A stretch of DNA of 64,000 bases from Acidobacteriota bacterium (GCA_016211105.1 JACQSX010000010.1:148913-212912); one strand, 5' to 3'; counted from the first letter of the stretch, positions 1-10,109 are shown. The notes: generated by a model not told the origin, from the sequence alone. Numbers and translations: made by a program.

Positions 1-1009
1 CGACCGAAAGGTCGGCCACCGGCAGCGTGGTCAGCAGAAATTCCGAACGCTCGTTGGTCAGGCCGCGCAAGGCAATGACTCCAATCGGCTGGTCTGAAAT
101 AAAAGTGAAGCTTCCAAGAAAGGTCGAGCTGCCGTTAAAGGGGCTCTGATTTAAGAAAGCGGCAATTTGGCTGTTGGCTGCAACGACTGTAGTGCCGGCC
201 CTCACATCGGTCCCATCCGTGTCGGTAAAGAAGAAGGAAACATTGGCGGGCTGCGAGTTGGGGTTGGCCAGAGCCAGGCCTGTATTTACTACCCCGCTCA
301 CTTCGGCAAAAGTTCTCCCTGAGCGAATGCGAGCTGAGGCTGGAACGCCCGTCTCGCTGACCAGAATGCCGTCCTGCCGCAGGCCGAAGATGGCCAGACC
401 TGCCGGCGTGGTGCTTCCGGCCGCCGGCTGAATGCGGGCGTAGCCGATCGTCGGCGCAGCAAAAGCGCCCAGCGTGACCAGCGAAAGGCCTCCACGGTCG
501 GCCAAAGCGTAATCCCTTTGAGCAGAGGGCAGAGCGGTGATCCGAAGCTCAGCGCTGGCCGAAGCGCCGCCAATCTCAATGGGAAGTCTTGCCGCGACCG
601 TTGTGCTTCCAGCGCTGAGAGGCGTCACGCTGATCGTTACCGAGGTGGCTCCGGCAGCAAGGGTCACCGACGCAGGAACCGTGGCGATGGCCGTATTGGA
701 AGAGGAGAGCGCAACGACTGTTTCTTTTCCTTGGGCAAAGGTGATGGTCAAGTTCACCGTTCCCGTTCGGCCAAGGAACATCAAAGGAGTTGTGGGCCGC
801 AGCTCCAGGCGGGCCGCCAGGATGTTTTTGGCCAGGAGATTTCCGCTGTCGTCGTAACGGTAGCCAACAGCCGTTCCGTTTCCGTAGTCGACCAGCACCA
901 AGCGGCCGGCCGTGTCGTAGGTATAAATCACATCGCCGGCTTGCAGCGCCAGGGCAAAGAGCAGCCAGCAGAGGGCAAACCGCGCTATGGATGTAAGGGC
1001 TCGCGGCAG
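1..1009 (-). CDS. Partial surface/exported protein with one YD-like repeat and a BIG-type domain
   Basis: The minus strand is open from the left edge to about 1078, and the C-terminus lies outside the window. There is no in-frame ATG before the coding-like part; a hydrophobic signal-like stretch (FALCWLLFALALQA) begins a few codons after a CTG near 1009, so the start is a guess. One YD-type repeat (YTYDTAGRLVLVDYGNG) follows, then a beta-rich domain resembling bacterial Ig-like domains, then an extracellular domain with the phrases TGLALANPNSQPANVSFFFTD and ALRGLTNERSEF. I associate that last domain with secreted Acidobacteriota proteins. It lies downstream of the RHS gene on the same strand and is probably a companion surface protein. 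Function unknown. Confidence 0.6.
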   Translation of the reverse strand, partial: MPRALTSIARFALCWLLFALALQAGDVIYTYDTAGRLVLVDYGNGTAVGYRYDDSGNLLAKNILAARLELRPTTPLMFLGRTGTVNLTITFAQGKETVVALSSSNTAIATVPASVTLAAGATSVTISVTPLSAGSTTVAARLPIEIGGASASAELRITALPSAQRDYALADRGGLSLVTLGAFAAPTIGYARIQPAAGSTTPAGLAIFGLRQDGILVSETGVPASARIRSGRTFAEVSGVVNTGLALANPNSQPANVSFFFTDTDGTDVRAGTTVVAANSQIAAFLNQSPFNGSSTFLGSFTFISDQPIGVIALRGLTNERSEFLLTTLPVADLSV

Positions 1010-1058
1010 AAGGCGGAAGACGGAAGGGGCAAAACAAATAACAGAGACGCAACCGTCA

Positions 1059-1247
1059 GAACGTGAGGAAAAATTCAAAATCCGAGCCGCGCGCGTCAGC
1101 AAGCGGTGGAGAGGATACAAGTCATTTCTACAGCGGCAGTACTGAGTTTCCAAACCAGATGAGGCACTTGCACCAGCGTCGCTGGAGATGGCATTCATTC
1201 TCCCCGCCGCTCCCTTACAGTCACGGCTCGGATTTTTTCTCACGTTC
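1059..1247. repeat. REP-like palindromic element, copy 1
   Basis: The ends are inverted repeats: gaacgtgaggaaaaattc followed by atccgagcc on the left, and ggctcggattttttctcacgttc (read in two parts) on the right. The inner right arm carries the core cgctccctnacngtcncggctcgg at 1208-1231. A related element lies at 6382-6480. Both flank the RHS gene, so this looks like a dispersed non-autonomous palindrome and not a simple terminator. Confidence 0.7.
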
Positions 1248-1294
1248 CAAATCTCCCTGGCTTTTGAATAGCTGCGAAATTCATACACAAAAAA

Positions 1295-4200
1295 TTACAT
1301 CACCTGGTCGACTGGATTATCATCGGCTCCCGGAGCGGGCGGGATGGAAGTATCCGGCGGCCAAGAGGAACCCTTGCCACGGTCAGGCGGCACCGTATCC
1401 GAAAACAACCAAATCGGCGCCGGCTCAAGAGGCAGTCTAGCGGTGAAGTTTATTCCAAACCCGGGTTGCTCAAACTTCGGATCTTCCCACATCGGGCACC
1501 AAAGTCGTCTTTGACCGTAGATAAAACTGCCCTCCAAATCTATTCCTGCGAGCTTTGCTCCCGCGGTTGCCCCGATCCAAAAAGTGTCCCAAAAGTCCGC
1601 AGAAACGCAAGTCCCAGGAGAAGTCCCCCGGCGGGCAAAGCACTGCTGGTCGATCAAGAGCCCCTCGACCGTAAAACGGAGATCGGGGGTTGCGCCCACA
1701 CCTAATCTCGCAGCGTAAAGAGGCTCGGCGGCAATGTCTCCCAATTCAAGGGGCCACACGACACGAGCTGTCTTGTCAGTGCTCTCGATGGATGTAAAAC
1801 CAAAACCACGCCATCTATCGAAATAGAATGGGTCGGAATCCTTGGCGCGTAAGGAGAGGCCAACAAACCCAACTTCGAGATAGTCCCGGATGAGATCAGA
1901 CAAACCCGGTATGGGGGCGGGCGCCGTGTCCACTTGAAGACCCAAGGGATCCACGTACCGAGCAGGATTCTGGGCTCCGTACTGATAAGGATTGGCGGAT
2001 TTCGGGTCCCCCAAGCTTACCCCAACCGGATCTCGCGAGAGAAATCTCCCCGAGCTGCCATCGTAGTAGCGCGCGCGCATGTAATACAGGCCGGAGGATT
2101 CCCGCATGACTCCCCATCGGCCGACGAATGTAAAAGGGTTGTCGGAGTCTCCACTCGAAGCAACAAGCTGCCCGTAAGGCGAATAAGCGTAGCGGTCGGT
2201 GATTTCGCCGCTGTCGTCGGTCAGAAAAAGCGTCGAGCCGATCTCATCGTAATGGTAGAACCGCCGCGCATTGCCGACTTCTTCCATGCTGTACATCAGC
2301 GCTCCGCCCGGGGTGTGGATGTAGAATCGAATCGGATTTGCATCCTCTTTGATAATAGAAATGGACGGCAGCGCTAGAGCGTAGTTCCAGACAAAGGTGC
2401 GGGAGGTTGATTGTCCGCTCCCTGACGGTCGCGGCTCGGTGGTCCTCGTCAATCGATTGCCCAAGGCGTCGTAGCCAAATTCCACTGTGCTCTCACCTTT
2501 AGTGTAAGCAGCCAGTCTTGAGGCCAGGTCCCAGGTATAAGCCCGCGTGCCGTCGCTGGTCAGGCGGCCCAGCGCATCGGAGTCAAAGCCGGAGATCTGG
2601 TCCGCGTCGTTAAAAGCCAAATTTCGGTCCGGGGGATCGACCATCGGCGGGAGGGGCACATCGCGATTGGCCCTCCGCGTTTGACCTTTGCCGTCCCGGG
2701 TGAGCATAATCCTAGAAAGTCCGGCACTGGCTCTGGCCTCAACTTTTTGCGTCAGGCGGCCGGCGTTGTCATACGCGTAGGTCGTGGTGGTTCCGTTGGG
2801 CCGGCTGACGCTGGCCAGGCGCCCGGCGTCATCGTAGGCAAAACGCGTTACGCCGCCCGTCCAGTCAGTCACCGTGCTGAGAAGATTTCTGGAATCATAA
2901 GCGTAAGAAACTGTCTTCCCCGGCGCCAGTGTCAGACTTTCGATCCTTCCCACGGCGTTTCGCGTGGCGGCGATGCCGTTGCTGGCCGTAACCCTGCCGT
3001 TGGCGTCATACTCCAGTGAAACACCGCTGCCGGAGGTCAGCCGGTTGTTGTCGTCGTAGCGATACTCCAGTCGAGTCCCGTCTGAATAACTCAGATCGGT
3101 GATCAACCCGACTGCGTCATAAGCAAGCGAAAGGGTGCCCAGCGGCAACTTAATCGCAGATGGACGATTGCGGCTGTCGTAACCAAACCGCGTGACGTTG
3201 CCCAACGCGTCGGTAGCCGAGATCATTCTTCCCAAATTGTCGAAGTTGCGCGCGCGCGCCTTGCCGCGCGGATCGGTAAGCTGGGTAATCCGCCCGAGCG
3301 CATTGCGCGCGTAAGCGGCGGCAATCGGGCCGGGTAAGGAAGCGCGATTCAACTGCCCCCGGTCGTCGTAGGCAAACGATGCCGTCTCGGAGAGCGGATT
3401 GGTAACAGCCGTCAAACGGCTGAGGACGTCATAGTCAAGCCGTGTCTGGTTTGAAAGCGGATCGGTAGCGCTGGCAATCCTTCCCACCTTATCACGGGAA
3501 AATCGCCAGGTGTGCCCCAGAGGATTGGTCATGGAGAGGGGCAGGTTGTCGTCATCGTAGCCAAAGGTCCAGACCTTGCCGGCCGCATCGGTCCGCGAAA
3601 CAAGCCGGCTGCGCGGGTCGTAGGCGTACTGTGTGGTATTGCCGTTCCGGTCGGCCGCCGATTTCACCCGCTGAAGCGCATCGTAGGTAAAACTCATCTT
3701 TTTCCCCAACGGATCGGTTGCTTCCGTTAGATTGTCATTGCCGTCATAGCTGAAGGTCCAGGTTCCTCCCAGCGGGTCGGTCAAGCTCGCGAGATTGTTG
3801 TTGTCGTCGTAAGCGTAGCGGGTCGTCTTTCCCTTCTCATTGACCAGGGCCAGCAGATTGTCGTTGGCGTCATAGGTGTACTCAACACGGTTGCCGTCGG
3901 GCCGGGTGAGACTTGTGAGGCGCTTGAGCGCGTCATAGCCAAATTGCGTTGCGTTGCCCGCCGCATCCTGGCGGGAAGCGAGCGTACCGTCCGGGTTGTA
4001 CACAAACGTGGTCCTTCCTCCCTCGGGATTTGTGGCCGTCAAGACCTGGCCTCGGTCGTTATACGTATAGCTCCAGAGATGTCCCGCGCGGTCTCTCAGG
4101 CTCACCAGGTTGCCCCGCGCGTCGTAGCTGAACTCGTCCTTTTTTCCGTTGGGATAATCGATCCGAGAGAGCACAAAGAAGGCAAATCCGTCTTGTGACT

Positions 4201-6364
4201 GCGGGCTGTAGGTGTACTTCCAGGTTTGTCCGGCATAGTCGGTGCGCGATGTTACTTTGCCCGAGACTGCGTCGTAGGCGACCATGGATGTATCTCCCAG
4301 CCGATCCACCGTGGAAGTCTTTCGCTGAGAGCTGTCATAGCCAAACTGCAGCGTCTTTCCCGCTTCGTCGCTGAAACGCGCAAATCGAAGCTGGCTGTCG
4401 AAGTGCTGCGTGCGCGTGTTTCCCAGAGGATCCGTTACAACGGTGTTGCCGGTGTTGTAGACAATTTTTGTCGTCGCGCCCGCGCCGTCGGTCTGCGCGA
4501 TAACCTTGTCGGAATCGGCAGCATAGCTGTTTTTCACGGGCGTATTGCCGGCCGGAAGCGTGAACGATTCAATTTGGCCGCGGGCATTCATCCCATAGGT
4601 TGTCGTCTTGCCTCTGGCGTCGGTGAAACTGGTCAGCCTCGCTTCTGTGTGTCCAAACCGAATCGTTCTGCCCGTCTGGTCGGAGACCTCCACGATGCGC
4701 GGCTTGCCGGCGCTGGTCGTGTAGGTAAAGTTCAGGCGCCGGCCCAGACCGTCTTCCACACTAGCCAGCGTGCTGTCCGGATTATAGGCCAGCGTGTGGC
4801 TGTTGCCGTTTCGGTCGCTTATGGATTCAATAGCGCGGACGGCGCCGTCGGCCATCCCGGCAAATTCGAAGGTATAGATGATTCGCGTCCACGGATCGGT
4901 CATTTTCAACTTGCTGCCGCTTTCCACCAGTGGATAGGGCGTTCCTTTGTAGGAAAGGCCGGGCTGGTTCATCGACCAGGCGGCGCCGCTCTTGCGAAAA
5001 TAAATATGAGCGCCCCCCAGATAGTGCACGATGACGTTGGTGGAGTCGACCTTCTTGAGCAAAATGAAAAAATTGTGCACCCAGTTGGCGCCCATTGGAC
5101 TGTCTGCTGCCGGGTAAATGCCTCGCGATTCGGCGGACGCTCCTGCAAGCCCGCCGAAATGGCGAGCAAATGTCAATGGCAGCGGCCCCCCCAGATTCAG
5201 ATCGATTTCGTCGTGAACGAATTCTCCAATAGAACTGATGATGGGTTCGGCTGTGTCTGGAGCGAAATTCTCGAATAGACCTTCGATGACAGCTTTCTGA
5301 TAGTCCGCCTCACTGAAGATTTCGTGGACGGGATATATGTCAAAGGACGAGTCAATGAACGGTGGCCCAAAAACGGGCGCTCCCGGCGCCACGGCGACGT
5401 TTGCATCCGATTTGCCGCCGAAGGGCGACTCCAATTCGCGCCAAGGAATCGTGCTGCCTGTTACAGGATCGGTCGGATCAACCACGATAAAAATACCTTG
5501 GCCGGTGAGTCCGACTTTCTTGTCGCCTGGATTTTCCAGCCCGCCGTTTCCTTCCTGCTCTGTTATTTTCTCGCTCCCCAATATCTGGTAGCGTTCGCCC
5601 GGTTGTTCTGATTTGCCTGCGGCAGGCAAATTGATGCGCAGCAGATTGATTCTGCCCGGAGTGCTGGTTGTCTGCGCTCCAAAAAACCGATCATCATCGG
5701 TAAAGACAATGCCCCGGAGGTTGGTAATCGTTCCCACACTGACTGCGGGAGACCCAAACGGCACGCGATAAACCGTCGGCGGCTGGAGGAGCCTGGGCTG
5801 CGCTGCGAAATAGATCTGATCTTTACTGTTGACCGCCAGGCTGGAGCCAAACGGGACGGGAATGGCCGTGCTTCGAAACGCGTCGGTCACCTCCTGGCCG
5901 TTTTGCATGTCGATGACTTTCTTGTCCGGCCCGAATCGGGCAATCCAGCAGTCTGCGCTGCTCCGGGAGCGGTATGCGACGTAGACGTTGCCGGTCGGTC
6001 CGGCGATGATGTCGGAGAGGAAGAACTTGACAGCCGCGTTTTGCGCTGAGATGACTCCCAGGACTTCACTGGCGCCGTCGCTGTTCAGGCGCGCCACAAA
6101 TTCGTTGTCGTTGATGCGGTAGGCGTAGTAGAGGACCCGATTGGCGTCTACGGCAATTCCCCACAGTGCGCCGCCCGCTGGAGGAAGGACGAAGGACTCT
6201 CCAATCCCATCTCTCTTGTTTGCCGGCAGGCGCCAGATTTCGTTTCCAAAGGAGATGGCAAAAAGATCACCCGGCTGAATCGATTTTGCCGACTGACAGA
6301 AGCCCGAAATGATCTCGGCCCAAACCAGGAGCGCTGCAAGGCAAAAAATGCGCGCGATTCTCAT
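1295..6364 (-). CDS. RHS/YD-repeat protein with N-terminal beta-propeller-like region
   Basis: About 1689 residues if it starts at the ATG at 6364, which gives a signal peptide (MRIARIFCLAALLVWAEIIS). The frame is open further upstream, but that part reads through the palindrome at 6382-6480. Residues about 30-340 resemble an SMP-30/NHL-type propeller. A DUF6531-like segment follows (about 378-470, DEIDLNLGGPLPLTFARHFGG region), then some 25 YD repeats. The RHS core end is clear (RARYYDGSSGRFLSRDPVG, then NPARYVDPLGL). A tail of about 215 residues follows, where RHS proteins usually carry a variable toxin or anchor domain; I recognise no toxin motif there. RHS proteins are exported and often act in contact-dependent competition. 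No immunity gene is evident. Confidence 0.9.
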   Translation of the reverse strand: MRIARIFCLAALLVWAEIISGFCQSAKSIQPGDLFAISFGNEIWRLPANKRDGIGESFVLPPAGGALWGIAVDANRVLYYAYRINDNEFVARLNSDGASEVLGVISAQNAAVKFFLSDIIAGPTGNVYVAYRSRSSADCWIARFGPDKKVIDMQNGQEVTDAFRSTAIPVPFGSSLAVNSKDQIYFAAQPRLLQPPTVYRVPFGSPAVSVGTITNLRGIVFTDDDRFFGAQTTSTPGRINLLRINLPAAGKSEQPGERYQILGSEKITEQEGNGGLENPGDKKVGLTGQGIFIVVDPTDPVTGSTIPWRELESPFGGKSDANVAVAPGAPVFGPPFIDSSFDIYPVHEIFSEADYQKAVIEGLFENFAPDTAEPIISSIGEFVHDEIDLNLGGPLPLTFARHFGGLAGASAESRGIYPAADSPMGANWVHNFFILLKKVDSTNVIVHYLGGAHIYFRKSGAAWSMNQPGLSYKGTPYPLVESGSKLKMTDPWTRIIYTFEFAGMADGAVRAIESISDRNGNSHTLAYNPDSTLASVEDGLGRRLNFTYTTSAGKPRIVEVSDQTGRTIRFGHTEARLTSFTDARGKTTTYGMNARGQIESFTLPAGNTPVKNSYAADSDKVIAQTDGAGATTKIVYNTGNTVVTDPLGNTRTQHFDSQLRFARFSDEAGKTLQFGYDSSQRKTSTVDRLGDTSMVAYDAVSGKVTSRTDYAGQTWKYTYSPQSQDGFAFFVLSRIDYPNGKKDEFSYDARGNLVSLRDRAGHLWSYTYNDRGQVLTATNPEGGRTTFVYNPDGTLASRQDAAGNATQFGYDALKRLTSLTRPDGNRVEYTYDANDNLLALVNEKGKTTRYAYDDNNNLASLTDPLGGTWTFSYDGNDNLTEATDPLGKKMSFTYDALQRVKSAADRNGNTTQYAYDPRSRLVSRTDAAGKVWTFGYDDDNLPLSMTNPLGHTWRFSRDKVGRIASATDPLSNQTRLDYDVLSRLTAVTNPLSETASFAYDDRGQLNRASLPGPIAAAYARNALGRITQLTDPRGKARARNFDNLGRMISATDALGNVTRFGYDSRNRPSAIKLPLGTLSLAYDAVGLITDLSYSDGTRLEYRYDDNNRLTSGSGVSLEYDANGRVTASNGIAATRNAVGRIESLTLAPGKTVSYAYDSRNLLSTVTDWTGGVTRFAYDDAGRLASVSRPNGTTTTYAYDNAGRLTQKVEARASAGLSRIMLTRDGKGQTRRANRDVPLPPMVDPPDRNLAFNDADQISGFDSDALGRLTSDGTRAYTWDLASRLAAYTKGESTVEFGYDALGNRLTRTTEPRPSGSGQSTSRTFVWNYALALPSISIIKEDANPIRFYIHTPGGALMYSMEEVGNARRFYHYDEIGSTLFLTDDSGEITDRYAYSPYGQLVASSGDSDNPFTFVGRWGVMRESSGLYYMRARYYDGSSGRFLSRDPVGVSLGDPKSANPYQYGAQNPARYVDPLGLQVDTAPAPIPGLSDLIRDYLEVGFVGLSLRAKDSDPFYFDRWRGFGFTSIESTDKTARVVWPLELGDIAAEPLYAARLGVGATPDLRFTVEGLLIDQQCFARRGTSPGTCVSADFWDTFWIGATAGAKLAGIDLEGSFIYGQRRLWCPMWEDPKFEQPGFGINFTARLPLEPAPIWLFSDTVPPDRGKGSSWPPDTSIPPAPGADDNPVDQVM
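2416..2439. repeat. REP core inside the RHS coding sequence
   Basis: The sequence cgctccctgacggtcgcgg plus ctcgg matches the core arm of the palindromes at 1208-1231 and 6441-6464. On the minus strand it is read in frame as EPRPSGSGQ near the end of the YD-repeat region, so a copy of the dispersed repeat appears to have been built into the protein. Confidence 0.6.
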
Positions 6365-6381
6365 TGGAACCGCGAGCGGCA

Positions 6382-6480
6382 GAACGTGTGAAAAAATTCG
6401 GAGCCGCGGGCGTAAGCAAGCGGACTCTCGGCGGAGGGTCCGCTCCCTAACGGTCGGAGCTCGGATTTTTCCACACGTTC
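6382..6480. repeat. REP-like palindromic element, copy 2
   Basis: Left arm gaacgtgtgaaaaaattcgg and right arm with ctcggatttttccacacgttc are inverted repeats. The core cgctccctaacggtcggagc lies at 6441-6460. It sits just upstream of the RHS start codon and is the same family as 1059-1247. Confidence 0.7.
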
Positions 6481-6593
6481 GCAGCGACCGGCGGAGACAG
6501 TCAGACTCAGCCGCAGTCTGAGCGCCTTTCGGCGCTGCCACCTGGGATCTTCCCAGCCCTCGGATTCCCATGATAGGGCTCCGGATTAGAAGT

Positions 6594-7586
6594 CTATTCG
6601 AGCGCCCCTAAGATAGTCCGCTCCACCATGCTTTGGGCGACGTCCACCTTATAGGCGTTCATGCTCATTGGGCGCGCGACCGTGCGGATTACTGCCGCCG
6701 CCTGCTTCATGCTGTTTTTGATGTTTTTGCCTTTGAGCTGGTTTTCTACAACCACAGCCCGATACGGGATTGGCGCAACTCCGCCCAGCACAATGCGGCC
6801 ATCCTTCCAGATGTCATTCTCCACGGTGAAGGCAGCGGCGACCGAAACCACGGCAAAGTCATAGACCTGGCGATTCTTGAGTTTCATCCAGGCTTGCTTT
6901 GTGTCCGGAGCAGGAGTTGGAATCAACACCTCGACCAGCAATTCGTCCGGCTTGAGGATGTTCTCACGCAGAATATCTTCGCCGGGAGTGACGAAATACT
7001 TGTCGAAAAGCGCCAGCCGCTCGCCGCTGGGTCCCGCAATTTTTGCCTGGGCATTCAGGGCCAGCAGCGCTGTGGCCGTATCCGAAGGGTGAACAATGTA
7101 GCACCGGTCGCCGCCGATGATGGCATGATAGCGGTTGTCGCCCCCTACCGAAAAGCAGAAGTCACCACCTTTCTTGAGGCAGTTGAAGTCCCTGCCGCGA
7201 AGGAACCAGCAGCGGGGGCGCTGGTTGATGTTGCCGCCCAGCGTGCCGTAATTCCGGATCAGTTGGGATGCGACGCTGTGCGCAGCCCGAGTGAGAAGCG
7301 GGAACCGTTCGTTCAGCTCCTTTGATTCGATGATTTCGGTGAGGGTGGTCATGGCGCCGATGGTGGCGCCATTCTTGTCGACCTTGATGCCGCGGAGTTG
7401 AGGAATGGTGGTAAGATCCACCAAGGCGTCCGGCAGAGGCATGCCCTCGCCCTCAACCCAGTCTTTCATGACCCCGGCGACCAGATCGCTGCCGCCCGCA
7501 AGGACCTTGGCCCTGGGACCAAACTTGGTCAGGATCCCAACCGCTTCCCGGACGCTGGCCGGCTCATAGAGTTCGAAGCTCTTCAT
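6594..7586 (-). CDS. Xanthine dehydrogenase/aldehyde oxidase family FAD-binding subunit
   Basis: The ATG at 7586 (MKSFELYEPASVREA) is preceded by a gaggtag ribosome site and starts 8 bp after the molybdopterin subunit stop, so the genes are coupled. The FAD-binding PCMH fold is shown by the N-terminal AKVLAGGSDLVAGVMKDW and by NYGTLGGNINQRPRC. About residues 120-165 carry four cysteines (PRCWFLRGRDFNC, GGDFCF, GGDRCYIVHPSD), the arrangement of the extra 4Fe-4S cluster in PaoB/YagS and 4-hydroxybenzoyl-CoA reductase beta subunits. Electrons would pass from the Mo site through the Fe-S centres to FAD. The substrate cannot be told from sequence. Confidence 0.92.
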   Translation of the reverse strand: MKSFELYEPASVREAVGILTKFGPRAKVLAGGSDLVAGVMKDWVEGEGMPLPDALVDLTTIPQLRGIKVDKNGATIGAMTTLTEIIESKELNERFPLLTRAAHSVASQLIRNYGTLGGNINQRPRCWFLRGRDFNCLKKGGDFCFSVGGDNRYHAIIGGDRCYIVHPSDTATALLALNAQAKIAGPSGERLALFDKYFVTPGEDILRENILKPDELLVEVLIPTPAPDTKQAWMKLKNRQVYDFAVVSVAAAFTVENDIWKDGRIVLGGVAPIPYRAVVVENQLKGKNIKNSMKQAAAVIRTVARPMSMNAYKVDVAQSMVERTILGALE

Positions 7587-7594
7587 ATCCCGTT

Positions 7595-10084
7595 CTACCT
7601 CACATTCTTGAGTGCGGCCAGCAGCTTCTCGCGTGTGATGGGCATGTTCTCCATCCACACTCCGACCGCGTTGTATACGGCTGCCGCAACCGCCGGCGCA
7701 GGGGGCGCCATGGGCGGCTCCCCGATCCCGTGCGCGCCAAAAACCCCATACTCCTTCGGCCGCTCGATGAGGATAACATCGATCTCTTCGGGCACATCCT
7801 GGATGCTCGGTGGCCGGTAGTCGAGCATGTTTGGGTTGAGCGGCAGGCCGGTAGCCGCGTCCTTCAACATTTCTTCGTTGAAGACGGCGCCCAGAGCCAT
7901 GACCACACCGCCTTCGATCTGCTGCTCCACGGCAAATGGGTTGATGGCGCGCCCGACATCATGGGCCGCCACGAATTTCGTGACCAGGACAGATCCTGTA
8001 CCCGTGTCTACCTCGACCTCCACGGCATGCGCCGCCCAGGCGGTCCGCTCCCAATTGGAGTCCTGTCTGTAAATCGCCCGCCCGAGGATCGGGAGGCCAG
8101 CGGATTGCACCACGGCTTCCAGGCTGAGCTTCTTGGATGGGTCGGCCTTCAGGAAGACGTCCCCATTCGTCAAGTCTAACTGGTCCGGCGTCACCTGAAG
8201 CTGCTCATTCTTCCGCTTGGCGTCGTCGGCAAACTTCCGGGCGGCATGTTCCAGAATCTGGCGCTTGGCATCCATCCCCGCCTCGTACATACCCCGCCCG
8301 CCGGTGTTGGTCTGCCGGCTGCCCGATGTGCTTCCCGTGTCGGTGGTGTTGTCGGTGTCGACATAGGCGGCGATACTCACCTGATGCAACGGCACGCCGA
8401 CCGCCTCGGCGGCAATCATCGCCATTTGCGTTCGTTGGCCGGGCCCGATTTCCGTGCTTCCCGAAACACATTGCACGCTTCCGTCCGTGTTCACAATCAC
8501 TTGGCCGGTCGCCGGGTTGGTCCCGGCGCCGTGGCTGCAGGCGTGGGCGGCAAATCCGATTCCATGAAAGACGCCCGGCCGCGCCTCCTTGGCCCGTGGA
8601 GCATGCCACTTCTGCTTCCAGCCGATGCGATTTGCGGCTGCGTTGATGCAATCCCGGATGCCGGGATTGCTGAACGGTTTCTTGGTGTCCGGATTGCCTT
8701 CCTCGTTAAGATTCTTGAGTCGGAACTCGACCGGGTCCATCCCGATGGCAGCCGCCGCCTTCTCCATCATCCACTCCAGCGCGAATGTGCCGTTTGGATG
8801 GCTCACACAGCGGTAAGGCCCGGACCGGTAGCTGTTGGTGAAGACATCGACGGCCTCCAGCCTCAAGTTCGGAATTTTGTAAAGGTTCTGCATGTTAAAC
8901 CAGGAACCGTTAGCCGCGCCCGAGCGCTGCGCTCCGACATTGGCATAGATGCGAAATTGGCCGAACTGGATCGTTCCGTCGCGGTTGGCGCCCAGCTTCA
9001 TCTCGTTGCGGAACTCCGGCCGGTGAGTGCGTGTGACGAAGTCTTCCTCGCGCGTGTACATGGTCTTGACGGGACGCCCCGTGATCTTGGCCAGAATGGC
9101 CGTGTGCACTTCGGTCAAGTCGATGCCCGAGCGGTAGCCGTATCCGGACCCCATGTAACCGGTCTGGATCACACGAATACGGTTGGCCGGGATCTTCAGG
9201 GCCTGGGAAAGTCCGGCCCGGGACCCATGCGCGTGTTGGTTGGTGTAGTAGACAATCAAGCGGTCCTGGTCCCAGTACATCAGCGAATTGGTCAACTCCA
9301 GCGCCGTGTGCTGCTCGGTGGACTTGGTCAGGACTGCCTCAATTGTGATGTCGGCGCGCGCCGTATCCAGGTTGCCTCGGAGCAGCGGCGGAGTCACGGC
9401 GATGATGGTCCCGTTCTCTTTGTTGTCCCACTGCTTGAGCGTGGAGGACGCCGTACCCTCCATCATGTTCAGCGTTGCGGGGAGCACTTCGTAGTCGACT
9501 TCGATCCGGCGGATCGCCTCGTCGGCAATGTGTTCGCTTTCGGCTGCAACGACGGCAATGGGCGCCCCGACCTCAAAGACCTCCTCGCTGAACAGGAAAC
9601 GATCCGGAGGGCCGCTCCCCAGCTTCACGTCCCGATATTCTGCCGGCAGATTGCCCCGGTACAGCACTGCAACCACGCCGGCCAGTTCTTCCGCTTTCTT
9701 TGCGTTGACGTTCTTGACTTTGGCGTGGGGATGCGGGCTGCGCAGCGTTCGTGTATGAAGCATCCCGGGCATGCGCATGTTCTGGGTGTATTGGCCAAGG
9801 TTGGTCACCACGCCCAAACCGTGCAGGCGAGGAACTCGCCTGCCGATCACCTGGAATTGTTCCCGTGGACCAGAAACTTGGGGAGTTGGCTGGACTGCCT
9901 GTGGAGATGGAATCCCCAGGTTGCTTGCATAGAGGGCAACAACCGGTTCTACCATCTCATGGAATTCGCCGACCAGCTCATCCCAGGTTGGATCGGTGGC
10001 CAGCGTTTGCCACTGAACGTCTGTCAGGCTGGCCGCATATGCCGGATCTTGAACGACGCGCAGGGCATCCACTTTAACAACCAT
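7595..10084 (-). CDS. Xanthine dehydrogenase/aldehyde oxidase family molybdopterin-binding subunit
   Basis: 829 residues. The aldehyde oxidase a/b hammerhead is at about residues 80-190 (MRMPGMLHTRTLRSPHPHAK) and the two molybdopterin-binding domains follow. The conserved glutamate that serves as active-site base in this family lies in AHGIGEPPMAPPAPA near the C-terminus. An N-terminal extension of about 75 residues precedes the hammerhead and is longer than I would expect. The gene is second in a three-gene operon (small, large, medium subunits), 25 bp after the 2Fe-2S subunit. The partner has a Tat signal, so the complex is probably periplasmic. Likely oxidises an aldehyde or a heteroaromatic compound. 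Confidence 0.93.
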   Translation of the reverse strand: MVVKVDALRVVQDPAYAASLTDVQWQTLATDPTWDELVGEFHEMVEPVVALYASNLGIPSPQAVQPTPQVSGPREQFQVIGRRVPRLHGLGVVTNLGQYTQNMRMPGMLHTRTLRSPHPHAKVKNVNAKKAEELAGVVAVLYRGNLPAEYRDVKLGSGPPDRFLFSEEVFEVGAPIAVVAAESEHIADEAIRRIEVDYEVLPATLNMMEGTASSTLKQWDNKENGTIIAVTPPLLRGNLDTARADITIEAVLTKSTEQHTALELTNSLMYWDQDRLIVYYTNQHAHGSRAGLSQALKIPANRIRVIQTGYMGSGYGYRSGIDLTEVHTAILAKITGRPVKTMYTREEDFVTRTHRPEFRNEMKLGANRDGTIQFGQFRIYANVGAQRSGAANGSWFNMQNLYKIPNLRLEAVDVFTNSYRSGPYRCVSHPNGTFALEWMMEKAAAAIGMDPVEFRLKNLNEEGNPDTKKPFSNPGIRDCINAAANRIGWKQKWHAPRAKEARPGVFHGIGFAAHACSHGAGTNPATGQVIVNTDGSVQCVSGSTEIGPGQRTQMAMIAAEAVGVPLHQVSIAAYVDTDNTTDTGSTSGSRQTNTGGRGMYEAGMDAKRQILEHAARKFADDAKRKNEQLQVTPDQLDLTNGDVFLKADPSKKLSLEAVVQSAGLPILGRAIYRQDSNWERTAWAAHAVEVEVDTGTGSVLVTKFVAAHDVGRAINPFAVEQQIEGGVVMALGAVFNEEMLKDAATGLPLNPNMLDYRPPSIQDVPEEIDVILIERPKEYGVFGAHGIGEPPMAPPAPAVAAAVYNAVGVWMENMPITREKLLAALKNVR

Positions 10085-10109
10085 GTTGTTCCTCCTCTAC
10101 CCCTCTAGC

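Noticed and set aside
4226..5278. A 350-codon plus-strand frame inside the RHS gene
   Set aside because: Antisense shadow of repetitive YD codons; no recognisable fold.
8246..10108. A 620-codon plus-strand frame opposite the molybdopterin subunit gene
   Set aside because: It is the antisense shadow of a clear enzyme gene, rich in His/Arg/Gly, with no domain and no ribosome site.
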